NCBI GenBank assembly: GCA_026874595.1
Contig: CM049320.1
Span: 48,064,714 to 48,128,713 of the forward strand
Direction: 5' to 3'
DNA: 64,000 bases
Source of the DNA: Sipunculus nudus
Taxonomy: Eukaryota > Annelida > Sipuncula > Golfingiida > Sipunculidae
A program made the position numbers and the translations under genes. Below the pieces are notes generated by a model that was not told the DNA's origin, did not search any database, and worked only from the letters and a program-made list of their open reading frames with translations. Each line of letters begins with the position of its first letter. The stretch's first letter is position 1. Positions 1 through 10,854 of this stretch are shown here, piece after piece.

Positions 1-186
1 ATGAAGTCAGTTACAGGTTAACGTATTCTGTATTACAGGGATGAATCCCAAATTCGCCACCTTTGTAGAAAACACAGTAAAAAATGAACTGGTCCTCCTG
101 GAGCATCATTAATAATTAATACGTTATGACAACATACAGATCTTTACATTGAGTGAATTCAACAATAAGAAAAAAATTATAGTAAC

Positions 187-360
187 CTTGGCATCAAGAT
201 TCTGACGACCTTTGACCTTGAAGTTCAGTAATTCAAACAGGGTCACAAGACCATGGTAATCAACTTCACTTCCTTGTCGAATGGGGGCGCCACTGACATC
301 CACGTTATTTATGATTAGAGCCCGACCCTTTTCTTTTTTCTTCATTGAGTATACATCGGT
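187..360 (-). CDS. Caspase p20 domain, N-terminal exon (CH-caspase gene)
   Basis: Fifty-eight codons that read as the start of a caspase catalytic domain: the strand motif KGRALIINN, then RQGSEVD, LVTLFELLNFKV and a final NLDAK. This is the usual order of beta-1 (G-ALIINN), the R-x-GS/T-D-x-D region and helix 1 of the p20 subunit. Caspases are cysteine proteases that cleave after Asp. The acceptor is TGTTTCAG just above 360 and the donor is AAG|GTTACT after 187, both phase 0. Exons with the catalytic His (HG) and Cys (QACxG) must lie beyond the left edge, so activity cannot be judged. Family assignment is strong; caspase versus inactive homologue is open. Confidence 0.85.
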
Positions 361-579
361 CTGAAACATTTCACAACTACGTATGAATGTATATAAACTT
401 AAATACTAACAAATTTGAATAAAATAATTTGCAAAAAATTGTTTACGCTGACTTAAGAACCAAGTTATATCAGAAGCTTCCGCAACAACAGTACTGACGC
501 TGTAAAGTTACAAAATTAGATACATCGCATATATATGAGTAATAAGTGGTTGTATTTCGCTTGGTATCGGTATATTTAC
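361..579 (-). other. Intron E-F
   Basis: AT-rich 219-bp intron of the CH-caspase gene. No feature seen. Confidence 0.5.
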
Positions 580-692
580 TCTGTCCTTGTGGGTGTCGTA
601 AAACTCCCTGCTGCTCTGACAGACTCCCTCAGGGGATGTCACCGCCATGTTGATCACCAGCTTTTTGCGTCCACTTGACGGTGTTGTGTGTC
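580..692 (-). CDS. Linker exon E of the CH-caspase gene
   Basis: Predicted internal exon of 113 nt (2 + 37 codons). The acceptor is TGGCAG, without a good pyrimidine tract, and the donor is AGA|GTAAAT. Only one of its three frames is open, and that frame enters in phase 1 and leaves in phase 0, matching exon D upstream and the caspase exon downstream. The peptide (GRKKLVINMAV..., ending EFYDTHKDR) looks like a flexible linker leading into the caspase domain, where a D-rich junction and DVY motif are usual. No domain recognised. Confidence 0.55.
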
Positions 693-1051
693 CTGCCAGT
701 ACATGACGTCATTTAGCACGTGATCATACGTCCTGACATCTAACTAAGCAGGTCACGTTCTGGTTCCCTAATTTAGAGCTTGATTCCATATAGATTCCCC
801 GGGATCTGTAAAACGTTTTACTCATAGTCCATTATAAATGCTCTCCCACTCGTTATTCACCACAAATGTCCTGATATATATAGTTAGTTCACATCTTATT
901 TAATCATACATGCCTTTTACAAACAAAGTGTGATTATGTTTGGAACACTTTTAAACAAAAGGGCATTTCGAATAGACATTATCTGATGCCAAATTGTATT
1001 CATTTTGTTGAATAAAATCTGTGTAAACTAAAACTATGTATGGAGGAGTAC

Positions 1052-1147
1052 CTGAATGTTTTTGGTCAGGCAGTCCGGCCTGTGACGTCACACGCCTGTT
1101 TGGGATGCTGGTTCTGGCGGATGATGCTCCGGATGATTCCCGAGTGC
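1052..1147 (-). CDS. Linker exon D of the CH-caspase gene
   Basis: Predicted 96-nt internal exon (2 nt + 31 codons + 1 nt). Acceptor ATGTTCAG, donor TTCAG|GTACTC. One frame only is open. It encodes a Ser/Arg/Pro/Thr-rich peptide (TRESSGASSARTS...), typical of disordered linkers. Entry and exit are both phase 1, fitting exons C and E. Supported by splice sites and phase, not by homology. Confidence 0.5.
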
Positions 1148-1216
1148 CTGAACATAATTATATAACATTATACACCCACAAATAAATCTCCCACAAGGCA
1201 ATCTGAATGTGAAGAA

Positions 1217-3262
1217 GTTTGTGTCTGTGTATGGTGTATGTCCCTATGTGATCATGCCTGTGTGTTTTTATGTGTCACTGTGTTAATGTGTCTGTGTGTA
1301 TGTCCCTGTGTGATTGCTGTGTCTGTGTGTATGTCCCTGTGTGATTGCTGTGTCTGTGTGTATGTCCCTGTGTGATTGCTGTGTCTGTGTGTATGTCCCT
1401 GTGAGATTGCTGTGTCTGTGTGTATGTCCCTGTGTGATTGCTGTGTCTGTGTGTGTCCCTGTGTGATTGCTGTGTCTGTGTGTATGTCCCTGTGTGATTG
1501 CTGTGTCTGTGTGTGTCCCTGTGTGATTGCTGTGTCTGTGTGTGTGTCCCTGTGTGATTGCTGTGTCTGTGTGTGTCCCTGTGTGATTGCTGTGTCTGTG
1601 TGTATGTCCCTGTGTGATTGCTGTGTCTGTGTGTATGTCCCTGTGTGATTGCTGTGTCTGTGTGTATGTCCCTGTGTGATTGCTGTGTCTGTGTGTATGT
1701 CCCTGTGTGATTGCTGTGTCTGTGTGTATGTCCCTGTGTGATTGCTGTGTCTGTGTGTGTGTCCCTGTGTGATTGCTGTGTCTGTGTGTATGTCCCTGTG
1801 TGATTGCTGTGTCTGTGTGTATGTCCCTGTGTGATTGCTGTGTTTGTGTGTATGTCCCTGTGTGATTGCTGTGTCTGTGTGTGTCCCTGTGTGATTGCTG
1901 TGTCTGTGTGTATGTCCCTGTGTGATTGCTGTGTCTGTGTGTATGTCCCTGTGTGATTGCTGTGTCTGTGTGTGTGTCCCTGTTTGATTGCTGTGTCTGT
2001 GTGTATGTCCCTGTGTGATTGCTGTGTCTGTGTGTGTGTCCCTGTGTGATTGCTGTGTCTGTGTGTATGTCCCTGTGTGATTGCTGTGTCTGTGTGTATG
2101 TCCCTGTGTGATTGCTGTGTCTGTGTATGTCCCTGTGTGATTGCTGTGTCTGTGTGTGTGTCCCTGTGTGATTGCTGTGTCTGTGTGTATGTCCCTGTGT
2201 GATTGCTGTGTCTGTGTGTGTGTCCCTGTGTGATTGCTGTGTCTGTGTGTATGTCCCTGTGTGATTGCTGTGTCTGTGTATGTCCCTAAGTGATGTTACC
2301 TGTGTGTGTCACTGTGTCTGTGTGTGTCCCCTGTGTGATGTTGCCTGTGTGTGTGTGTCACTGTTTGATGTTGCCTGTGTGTGTGTCACTGTGTCTGTGT
2401 GTGTCCCTGTTTGATTGCTGTCTGTGTGTATATATATGCCCCTGTGTGATGTTGTGCCCCTGTGTGATTATGCCAGTGTGTCCAGATGTGTATATATTTG
2501 TGTCTACGTGTTCCCTTATGAAGACATGCCTGTGTGTGTCCCTGTGTGATAGTGCTTGTGTAATAACCTTGTGTGACTATATCTGTGTGTTTCCCATGTG
2601 TGATGTTGTCTGTGTGTGTCCTTTGGTGAAGATGTCTGTTTCAGATGTGTGTCATTGTGTAATGTTTCTATGTGTGTCCCCGCCTGAGTGTTTCTGTGTG
2701 TATCCTTGTGTGACGTCGGTGTCTGTGTGTGTCCCATATATGACGGTGTCTTTGTGTGCCCTTGTGTAATGTTGTATATGTGTTTCCTTGTGTAATGTTG
2801 TCTGTATGTCTTTTTGTAAGTGTTTGTCGGTTTCCGGTGTGTGCTGGTGCTTGTGTGTGCCCCTTTGTGACGGTGTTTCTGTGTAACCTTGGGTTAAAGT
2901 AGTCTGTGTGTGCCTCTGTGTGACGGTGTCTGTGTGTGTCCTTGTTTGAGTGTCTGTCGGTTTCCCGTGCGTGACGGTGTCTGTGTGTGTCCTTGCTTTA
3001 GTGTCTGTCGGTTTCCCGTGTGTGACGGTGTCTGTGTGTGCTATTTTGTGACGGTGTCTGTGTGTGCCTCTGTGTGACGGTGTCTGTGTGTGTCCATGTT
3101 GAGTGTCTGTCGTTTTCCCGTGTGTGACGGTGTCTGTGTGTGCCCCTGTGTGACGTTGTCTGTGTGTCCTTGTGTGAGGGTCTCTGTGAGTTTCCCGTGT
3201 GTGATGGAGCCTGAGTGTTCCCCTGTGTATTGGTGTGTCTGTGTGTGTATGTTGCTGTGTGT
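1217..3262. repeat. 31-bp minisatellite filling intron C-D
   Basis: Unit TGTGTCTGTGTGTATGTCCC followed by TGTGTGATTGC. It alternates with a 29-bp form lacking one TA or TG step. The array is homogeneous from about 1287 to 2288 (over 30 copies) and degenerate from there to 3262 (CCTGTGTGTGACGGTGTCTG variants). It occupies nearly the whole intron, from about 70 bp before the exon D acceptor to about 6 bp from the exon C donor. Confidence 0.97.
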
Positions 3263-3268
3263 ACTGAC

Positions 3269-3347
3269 CTGGTGTCGGCGGTGTTAATGCGGACGCCTCT
3301 GTAAGTTGGTCACGTGAGGAGCGGATGTGGTCGAGGTGAAGCCGCCT
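3269..3347 (-). CDS. Linker exon C of the CH-caspase gene
   Basis: Predicted 79-nt exon. The acceptor has a strong tract (TTTTTATTTTAG) and the donor CCAG|GTCAGT is near consensus. One frame is open: it starts in phase 0 and ends in phase 1, encoding RRLHLDHIRSSRDQLTEA followed by a Pro/Thr-rich tail. The charged helical first part would extend the last CH helix. The 31-bp minisatellite starts about six bases into the following intron. Confidence 0.6.
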
Positions 3348-3487
3348 CTAAAATAAAAACTCTCGATAAATATCAAGTGAATTCCACAGTGAGAATAATT
3401 TGGAACATTGCAGTACACGATTAGCTAGAATTCTTATAAATGAACAAGGAAGCAAGGACAACAAATTACTCGAGAGAAGCCGCTTAC

Positions 3488-3589
3488 CAGTGTTGTAATG
3501 TCGCTGTTTATTATATCAGTGAACAGCTTGAGGATGACCCGTCTGTTACCGGTCAGGATGTCCTCTGGCGAAACCAGCGCCACCTTGAT
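3488..3589 (-). CDS. Calponin-homology domain, C-terminal exon
   Basis: Thirty-four codons, phase 0 to 0, acceptor TTACCAG and donor CTG|GTAAGC. The peptide carries the CH signature PEDILTGNRRVILKLFTDII, matching the conserved stretch in which a peDIvdGN turn precedes the helix that ends in a hydrophobic L..L..II face. CH domains bind F-actin or act as protein-interaction modules in signalling proteins. It joins the preceding exon in frame to give NIERCLLFL...IKVALVSPEDIL, a continuous CH core. The 140-bp intron to exon C is the only short intron in the gene. Confidence 0.8.
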
Positions 3590-4329
3590 CTGGTAATGTT
3601 ATATCATGCCTGTATATCAACGTTTTGTGTGTGTATGTATCCATCAAAATTTATGATAGAAATTCAGATGTGTAGCGCCCTCTGACAATTACACAAACAG
3701 AGAAGGTCCGACCATGGCCAGAGTGCCTTTTCATCTTGTATGAAGGGCAGCGCTATAAGGTTCATTTTAACAACGTCCCATGGCTACAGGTAAGCTGTCC
3801 GTTAAAATAAACCAGACCAATCGTTAGATATTTTTGTGTACTTTCTTACAACACCTGTCATGTGTGAGAAAAATTTGGTTTTAACTCGGCATGTTGTAAA
3901 TCCTCCTGCAGATTTATTGACTTTCTGACCACATGAACATTAATATGTCTCACACGAGTTACTGTTCGACAGCCAAATTGTAGGCGACAGTGGATTGACC
4001 TGTTACCATAGAAATGTATTTACTCTTTAGTTTTCGAGTTCACATGTATTCTTTTGTGTTATTTCATTACTTGTAGCTTGTTGTTAGGATCCCCAGCTGT
4101 TTACTACGTTATTTAGGCTATAGGATGGATGGCCTTAGAATTGCGTTCCCGCGTATGACTTGTGTTACGACTCTTAGTACAGGCCTGCCAGCCTATTGAG
4201 TCGTGTGTTCACGACTGTGTTGCTAAGTGTTTTCATAAGTGTTAGAAGGAAATACGATCTTAGGCGATGGCAGAGATTAACAATCACCTGGTTCATGCAG
4301 GATGACGAAATAGACGTGACAGACTTGGA
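3590..4329. other. Right part of intron A-B, unique sequence
   Basis: About 740 bp with no repeat structure and no coding segment that I can support. It lies between the CH C-terminal exon and the 20/40-bp array. Confidence 0.5.
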
Positions 4330-5212
4330 CTACTGTGGTTTGTCTCACATTGTTGTGGTTTGTCTAACGTTGATGTGTTTTGTCTAACATTGTTGTAGTT
4401 TGTCTCACATCTATTGTGGTTTATCTAACATTGCTGTGGTTTTTCTAACATTGCTGTGGTTTGTCTAACATTAAAATGGTTTGTCTAACATTGCTGTGGT
4501 TTGTCTAACATAAAAATGGTTTGTCTAACATTGCTGTGGTTTGTTTAACATTAAAATGGGTTGTCTAACATTGCTGTGGTTTGTCTAACATTAAAATGTT
4601 TTTTTTTCTAACATTGCTGTGGTTTGTCTAACATTAAAATGGTTTGTCTAACATTGTCGTGGTTTGTCTAACATTAAAATGGTTTGTCTAACATTGATGT
4701 TGTTTGTCTAACATTAAAATGGTTCGTCTAACATTGATGTGGTTTGTTTAACATTTAAATGGTTTGTCTAACATTGATGTGGTTTGTCTAACATTAAAAT
4801 GGGTTGTCTAACATTGATGTGGTGTGCCTAATATCTAAGTTGTTTTTCTACATTAATGTGATATGTCTATCGTTGACTTGGTCTATCTAACATTGATGTG
4901 GTTTGTGTAACATTAAAATGGTTTGTCTAACATTGATGTGGTGTGCCTAATATCTAAGTTGTTTTTCTACATTAATGTGATATGTCTATCGTTGACTTGG
5001 TCTATCTAACATTGATGTGGTTTGTGTAACATTAAAATGGTTTGTCTAACCTTGATGTGGTTCGTCTAACAGTGACTTGTTTGTCTAAAATTGACCTGGT
5101 TTTTCAAAAACTGACGTGGTTTGTCTTATATTAATGTTGTTTGTCTCATACTGCTGTGATTTGTTTTACATTGATGTGGTTCGTCTTAAATTTTTGTGTT
5201 TTGTATAACATA
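4330..5212. repeat. 20/40-bp minisatellite in intron A-B
   Basis: Basic unit GGTTTGTCTAACATTAAAAT alternates with GGTTTGTCTAACATTGATGT, giving a 40-bp dimer. A copied block of about 120 bp is visible at 4807-5050. The array reaches to within about 10 bp of the CH central-exon donor. Confidence 0.95.
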
Positions 5213-5221
5213 AACATTTAC

Positions 5222-5389
5222 CTTCTTCTGGTGCAGGAACAAGAGACATCTCTCAATGTTGTACAACATGCCACCTTGGCTGTTGCTAAGCGACAGATCT
5301 TTTATCTTATCTCCGGTCAGCCTCTCCAGGATAATGGGCAGTCGTCCGTTCTGACAGTCCAGGACGATGTCGTACACTTGCTCGTCTCC
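5222..5389 (-). CDS. Calponin-homology domain, central exon
   Basis: Fifty-six codons, phase 0 to 0, acceptor GACGTCAG and donor AAGAAG|GTAAAT. The peptide has the CH pattern VYDIVLDCQNGRLPIILERL, then TGDKI, then NIERCLLFLHQKK: the helix with the D-G-x-x-L-x-x-L-L-E motif and the helix leading to the N-x-x-x-x-L-x-F-L motif. It reads in frame with the exons on both sides. Overall it looks closer to single-CH proteins (dixin- or navigator-like) than to tandem actin-binding pairs, but the subfamily is not certain. The 20/40-bp minisatellite begins about nine bases past the donor. Confidence 0.8.
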
Positions 5390-5723
5390 CTGACGTCACA
5401 CATATGAAATCTATACTTATAAAAACTGGAACATTAACAAACGCACAAACCAATTTATAATTAATTCGCTTGGTACCTTGCTCCGGCTAATTATCAGCAA
5501 TGAGAGACTTTTTTCATTATAGGTCAAGATTTGTTACTTTTTCACGTGTATCGTGAAGCACGGAGCACCTGTAGCCTGAGCCTGCGAGTAGGAAATATAA
5601 CTGGTCTTATATTTTCCCATGTATTAAATGTCAAATTATCAAAAAGGTATAACATGCTTATGTCGAACCCTCGTGGGCGTCGAATTTTTTTTGTTGATTC
5701 CATACGACGTCGACACAATTAGG

Positions 5724-5746
5724 TGGGGGGGGGGGCTGGGGGGGGG
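5724..5746. repeat. Poly-G tract
   Basis: Two G runs (12 and 9) separated by CT, in the intron between the CH N-terminal and central exons. Confidence 0.9.
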
Positions 5747-5824
5747 AGCGTATGTGTCAGTAAAAAACAATTAAACATTAGAGTTGCCCACAAATTCCGT
5801 CAAGTTATTGCTCCAGATATTTAC

Positions 5825-5922
5825 CTCATCAAAGAAATAGTTGCACCATTCGGTCACTTCTTGTTCTTTAGGTGTTCTCACTGACCTCTTGTGACTTTGA
5901 TCTTTGTCCTTGACCGTAACTT
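5825..5922 (-). CDS. Calponin-homology domain, N-terminal exon
   Basis: Thirty-two codons ending EVTEWCNYFFDE and a GAG|GTAAAT donor in phase 0, which joins the central CH exon in frame. The W-C-N core is the conserved first CH helix (usually W-x-N-x-x-L). Upstream is a basic linker (HKRSVRTPKEQ). The acceptor (AATATTATAG) has a poor pyrimidine tract, so the exact 5' edge is uncertain: with this acceptor the exon starts with 2 nt (phase 1). Confidence 0.65.
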
Positions 5923-5923
5923 C

Positions 5924-7155
5924 TATAATATTTAATTACATTTTAATATTAAACTTCTCATAACGTTCATTACGATTTTTAACCAAGTTTTTAAACACTC
6001 CCGAAGTACAGAAAAAAATATAGTTATAATTGAGACAGCAACGGACATTCGTCAGGTGACACTGTGTACATCTGTAGCATCAGCACTAGGGCGCAATGTA
6101 CTGGTATGACAGGGAGCTGTATGTGGAAAGACAAATTTATTCGGAATATGGTAGCCAGAATTGCCAAAAATGGATAATGTTGATAGCGCGCTTACGTTTA
6201 TCAATATCATACAGCTATCAGGATTTTGACAAGCTCAGTGTCAGGAAAATCCACTTCTGAGATATCGCAGGTTTCGTGTTAATATTACCCAGAAAGGAAC
6301 TGTTCAAGGTCAGGGTCACTCTCATAGTAAATAACAAATAATTGAAATTAAATTTACTAAATTTATCAGGCACGTCCTTAATTTGAAAGATATCCATCGA
6401 TCCGAGATTTCAAGGCACTTCATGCAGCTCGTCAAGAGTTTTGTGGATTTTACAATGACATAAAAATATCAGGGTAACTCAAAGTACAGGTCGTAATCCC
6501 AAATGAATGGAAGTTATGTAACTCTTCGCATATCATCATCTAAGAATCTCCTTATGTTATTAACTACCATGGAAGGGGAGGTAAACTGCGTAAAACTGGA
6601 GTAACGGATGCACTTGCGCAACCAGTCTTCTATTAAATATAAAGTTATCTAAGATTTTGCAACCACTCCTGATGTACGTAAGGTGTTGTGTGCTGTACAT
6701 CCAAAACGAACCTTTTCAATGAGGATAACTGGCGCACAACGGAAAAAAAACTATGTTGATGACACCATCAGACTTGTGTACGTAGAAGATAGAACTATCA
6801 AAGATCTGTTCACATAGAAACTTTGAGGCCAGTCAATAAAAGTATCCCTCAGATGTGTGTGACTGTGTGATTCGGAAGAAAAAGGAAGGTGAACCAGAAA
6901 AACGAAAAAAATAATATAGGTGGCGCCACCAGTGTTCTGTACAAAATAGAGCCATATCATGGTGTCAGATCTTTGCGCATGCATGATCTCTCGGCAATCC
7001 TTCAGGCCATTATACATATTTTAAATGTCAATTAATTGTCATTTAAATCTCAGGTATGTTTTGTCATTTTGTTATTTTTACGCATATTGGAAATATTCAA
7101 GGTGAAGTAAACCTCCATGCCTGACACATGAGATATCAACATGAGATGGCCTTAC
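5924..7155. other. Intron with degenerate interspersed repeat
   Basis: Contains pieces related to the 32-kb element: TTCAAGGTCAGGGTCACTCT near 6305 and the palindrome GGTGGCGCCACC near 6919. Both occur in that element (32201-32890). The sequence is old and broken, with no coding segment. Confidence 0.5.
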
Positions 7156-7306
7156 GGTGCTTCCATGACACGCTCCTTCTCGGGGACCACACGACTGGCG
7201 TTGCTACGACGTGAGCCCCTCTGGTGTTCATATATTGAACTAACGGAGGTACTCGGACCTGCTGACGAGGCATCACGGCTGTCTGTGACGCAATGAGTCT
7301 TGATGA
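7156..7306 (-). CDS. Probable upstream exon of the CH-caspase gene
   Basis: A 151-nt segment with a good acceptor (TTTTGCTCTTCCATCAG) and a consensus donor (CACC|GTAAGG). Two frames are open. One gives a Ser-rich linker-like peptide (DASSAGPSTSVSSIYEHQ...EKERVMEAP), entering in phase 1 and leaving in phase 2. The other contains ATGCCTCGTCAG and leaves in phase 1, which matches the CH N-terminal exon. Composition favours the first frame and splice phase the second, so the frame is unresolved. It may hold the start codon or follow an earlier exon. Confidence 0.45.
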
Positions 7307-7309
7307 CTG

Positions 7310-7790
7310 ATGGAAGAGCAAAACTTAATATGTTAATTATAACGGTGTAAAATTGTAAATTGTCGGAGTTTTGGCAGAAATAATATATCTGACATTTATG
7401 TTAATATGAGTTAGGCATGAAGAAAACTTAATGAGATGAAGTATTGCACACAGAAGAATAACAATAAACAATGTAAACAAAATAATAACAATCAATATAA
7501 AATTACAACCTGGTATTATACCTGTCATAGTTCACCAATACTACCTGCTATTTTAGTAATATTCTGTTGATTTTTGTTCTGAACGGATAACTAAAACTAT
7601 TTTCATTCTGGACGGATCACAAAAATGATCCCGAACCGATTCCCATAACTACTTTAAATCTGAAGGGATAACCGTAACGAAGTTTATTCTGGAAAAAAAC
7701 CAGAAAGATTTATATTCTGTACGGGAAATCAGAGCAAGGAAGGCTTAGCGATTCAGATCCAGAATGACTGTCACACCTGAGAAATCCTAA
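7310..7790. other. Non-coding, AT-rich
   Basis: No feature recognised. The segment from about 7560 to 7700 has loose repeats of a TTCTGaACGGAT-like motif. Confidence 0.4.
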
Positions 7791-7794
7791 TCTT

Positions 7795-8880
7795 CATGTT
7801 CAATGTTACTCCTGCTCACTCTTACCGTCACTCCTACTTCTGGTCACTCCCAGCGTCACTCTTACTATTGTTCACTTTCAGCGTCACTCTTACTCCTGTT
7901 CTTTCTCAGCGTCATTCTTACTCCTGCTCACTCTTACCGTCACTCCTACTTCTGGTCACTCCCAGCGTCACTCTTACTATTGTTCACTCTCAGCGTCACT
8001 CTTACTCCTGTTCTTTCTCAGCGGCACTTTAACTCCTGTTCACTCTAAGCGTCACTCTTACTCCAGCTCACTCTCACCGTCACTGTTGCTCCTGTTCACT
8101 CTCAGCGTGCGTCACTCTTACTTCCGTTCTTTCTCAGCGTCACTCTTACTCCTGCTCACCTTACCTTCACTCATACTCCTGTTCACTTTCAACGTCACTC
8201 TTACTCCTGTTCTTTCTCAGCGCCACCCTTACTCCTGTTCACTCTCAGCGTCACCCTCATCCTGTTCTTTCTCAGCGTCACTCTCACTCGTGTTCACTCT
8301 CAGCGTCACTCTTACTCGTGTTTACTCTCAGCGTCACTCCTACTCCTGTTCACTCTCAGCGTCACTCTCACTTCTGTTCATTCTCAGCGTCCCTTTTACT
8401 CCTGCTCACTCTCAGCCCCCCCCCCCTCAACCCTGCTTACTCTATGCGTCACTCTTTATCCTTTTTCTTTTCTTAGCTTCACTATTTCTCCTGTTCACTC
8501 TTAGCGTCACTCTTACTCGTGTTCTTTGCCAGCGTCACTCTTTCTCCTGTTCACTCTTAGCTTCACTCTTACTCCTTTTCACTCTCATCTTCACTATTAC
8601 TCCTGTTCACTCTCAGTGTCGCTCTTACTTCTGCCCACTCTCAGTGTCACTCTAACTTCTGCCCACTCTCAGCTTCACTTTTACTCCTGCTCACTGTTGC
8701 CGTCCCTCTTACTCCTGCTCACTCTTAGCACCCCCCTGCTCACTCTTGGCATCAATCTTTATCGTTTTCCTTTTCATAGCTTCACTTTTACTCCTGTTCA
8801 CTCTTTTCAGTCTCAATGTCACTCTTACTTCTGCCCACTCTCAGTGTCACTCTTGCTCCTGCCCACTCTCATCGTGAGAA
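7795..8880. repeat. 28-bp pyrimidine-rich minisatellite
   Basis: Unit GTCACTCTTACTCCTGTTCA plus CTCTCAGC, about 38 diverged copies. It lies upstream (minus-strand sense) of the 7156-7306 exon. Its leucine/serine-rich open frames are by-products of the pyrimidine-rich unit. Confidence 0.95.
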
Positions 8881-9540
8881 GTGAGTCACGAATCTCGTGT
8901 ATGTAATTCCCGGAAGGTTTTACCTCGAGTTCGCGAAATGCAGACAAAACCTTTATTTATAAGCGTGGTAATGCCTCACACGCGCTGGCCGAGGTCAGAA
9001 GTATCGCTTTACTGTATGTATAGCCTTTGTGCATTAGCCACCTTCACACATTGCCTTCCCTGACTAAAGACTAAAGTCCCCACTGGGGTAATAAAAATGT
9101 CACTATAGTACTATACATTTTTTCTTTTACTTGTGAATTTATAACTTGAGCATAATACACAAAGTTTATTTCTATGTTCATTAATATACGAGGAGTGTTA
9201 TGATTATATGATAAAATATTAGATTCCGAGAGGAGTGGAGGAGATGGGTGTCATGGGCACCATATATTTATGGGGGACTAGAAAGACCGGGAAGAAACTG
9301 TTGTAAAAGCTAAACACCCAAAAGTTAGTTAGTAAACACAAAAAAAGGCCTTACCTGGGTTTCTCCGTTTAAAGTTATACTTTCATGACGAAACATTCAG
9401 CTTTGCATACATTACAATAGGGTATGTACCATGACACGCACGGGCTTTTATCTTCCGACGAGTGTTTTTTTTAAGGTGCTGTGATAGCGAATAGTTGTAG
9501 CTCCTTATAAACAGACTATCGATTGTTACGCATTCCTTAC
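8881..9540. other. Unassigned sequence
   Basis: Mixed composition with no repeat or recognisable coding segment. It ends at the weak first-exon candidate. Confidence 0.4.
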
Positions 9541-9589
9541 CCGTGGGCAGACAAGCACAGATAAGTAAACAGGCGGCCTCGTGTTTCAT
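9541..9589 (-). CDS. Possible first coding exon (weak)
   Basis: ATG at 9589, sixteen codons with a hydrophobic run (AACLLICACLP), and a consensus donor ACGG|GTAAGG in phase 1. Further upstream on the minus strand are a TATAAA (9721-9716) and a perfect CRE palindrome TGACGTCA (9646-9653). It could begin the CH-caspase gene through the phase-1 frame of the 7156-7306 exon, but nothing beyond splice logic supports it. Confidence 0.2.
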
Positions 9590-9831
9590 CTTCACGTACG
9601 TTTATAATTTAGTGTTCAGTCATTAGGGGTCACATAGATTATCACTGACGTCACTCACAAGGCTTGTTTTACGTTATCAGCAGTTATCGATAAAATACTG
9701 GTCTCACTCGCTGCCTTTATAGAGAAGGACCTTGGTCAGTCACTATAAACAGCCAATAACTATCACTTGTTCTTGAATAAGACATAATAAGAAATCACGA
9801 AAAATGAAGATTTTACATCTCATTGTAACAA

Positions 9832-10175
9832 TTCCAGGAAACATCCACAGACAATACAATTACAAATTCCGCGACAGGAGACATCCATCTACATAGCAAT
9901 TACGAATTCAGCGACAGGAGACATCCACTTACATAGCAATTACGAATATAGCGACAGGAGACATCCACTTACATAGCAATTACGAATTCCGCGACAGGAG
10001 ATATCCACTAACATAACAATTACAAATTTGCGCGACAGGAGACATTCACTTACATAGCAATTACGAATTTAGCGACAGGAGACATCCACTTACATAGCAA
10101 TTACGAATTCCGCGACAGGAGATATCCACTGACAAAACAATTACAAATTTGCGCGACAGGAGACATCCACTTACA
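9832..10175. repeat. 40-bp minisatellite
   Basis: Unit GCGACAGGAGACATCCACTT plus ACATAGCAATTACGAATTCC, between 8 and 9 copies. One pair of adjacent units is copied as a block (9990-10170). Confidence 0.95.
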
Positions 10176-10199
10176 TCTACTTACTATATTTTCTCACTC

Positions 10200-10740
10200 C
10201 TTATACTAATCTAAGAGTCGTGTCCGTACCACTATTTCCTCATTCCTCATACTTACCAGGAGCCGTGTCCGTACAACTATATTTTCTCACTTCTCATACT
10301 TACCAGGAGCCGTGTACGTGCAACTATTTTCTAACTCCTCATACAATGCAGGGAAAACGTCCGTGGATGTTTTTTCACTCCTACCAACCTGGAGTCGTGT
10401 CCGTACAATTTTTTTCAGTTCTCATTCTTACCAATGCCGTGTCCGTACCACTATTTCCTCACTCCTCATACTTACCAGGAGCCGTGTCCGTACAACTATA
10501 TTTTATCACTTCTCATACTTACCAGGAGCCGTGTACGTGCAACTATTTTCTAACTCCTCATACTATGCAGGGAAAACGTCCGTGGCTGTTTTTTCACTCC
10601 TACCAACCTGGAGTCGTGTCCGTACAATTTGTTTCAGTTCTCATTCTTACCAATGCCGTGTCCGTACCACTATTTCCTCACTCCTCATACTTACCAGGAG
10701 CCATGTTCGTACTAATATTTTCTCACTCCTCATACCAGCT
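10200..10740. repeat. Minisatellite with 219-bp higher-order unit
   Basis: Roughly 45-bp units (CTCATACTTACCAGGAGCCG plus TGTCCGTACAACTATTTTCT) are organised into a 219-bp block at 10220-10438, repeated at 10439-10657, with a partial third copy. Confidence 0.92.
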
Positions 10741-10854
10741 AGGAGTACAATTAATTTCTCTGTCTTCATATTTACAAGGTTCCATGTCCGTACGACTGGC
10801 TTCTTTCCTCGGTCATATAAACCGTCCTGTCGTGTCCTTAAATCCATTTCTCCC

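Noticed and set aside
3269-3589. CARD or DED prodomain for the caspase
   Set aside because: The NRRVILKL stretch looked CARD-like at first, but together with the upstream exons it fits the CH pattern (WCN, DCQNGRL, NIERCLLFL, PEDILTGN) much better.
8086-8906. Leu/Ser-rich open frames resembling membrane or signal segments
   Set aside because: They follow from the pyrimidine-rich 28-bp unit. No splice or start context.
9646-9721. Promoter (TATAAA plus CRE) for the minus-strand gene
   Set aside because: Motif matches only; TATA-to-initiator spacing is too short for the best initiator, and the first exon itself is weak.
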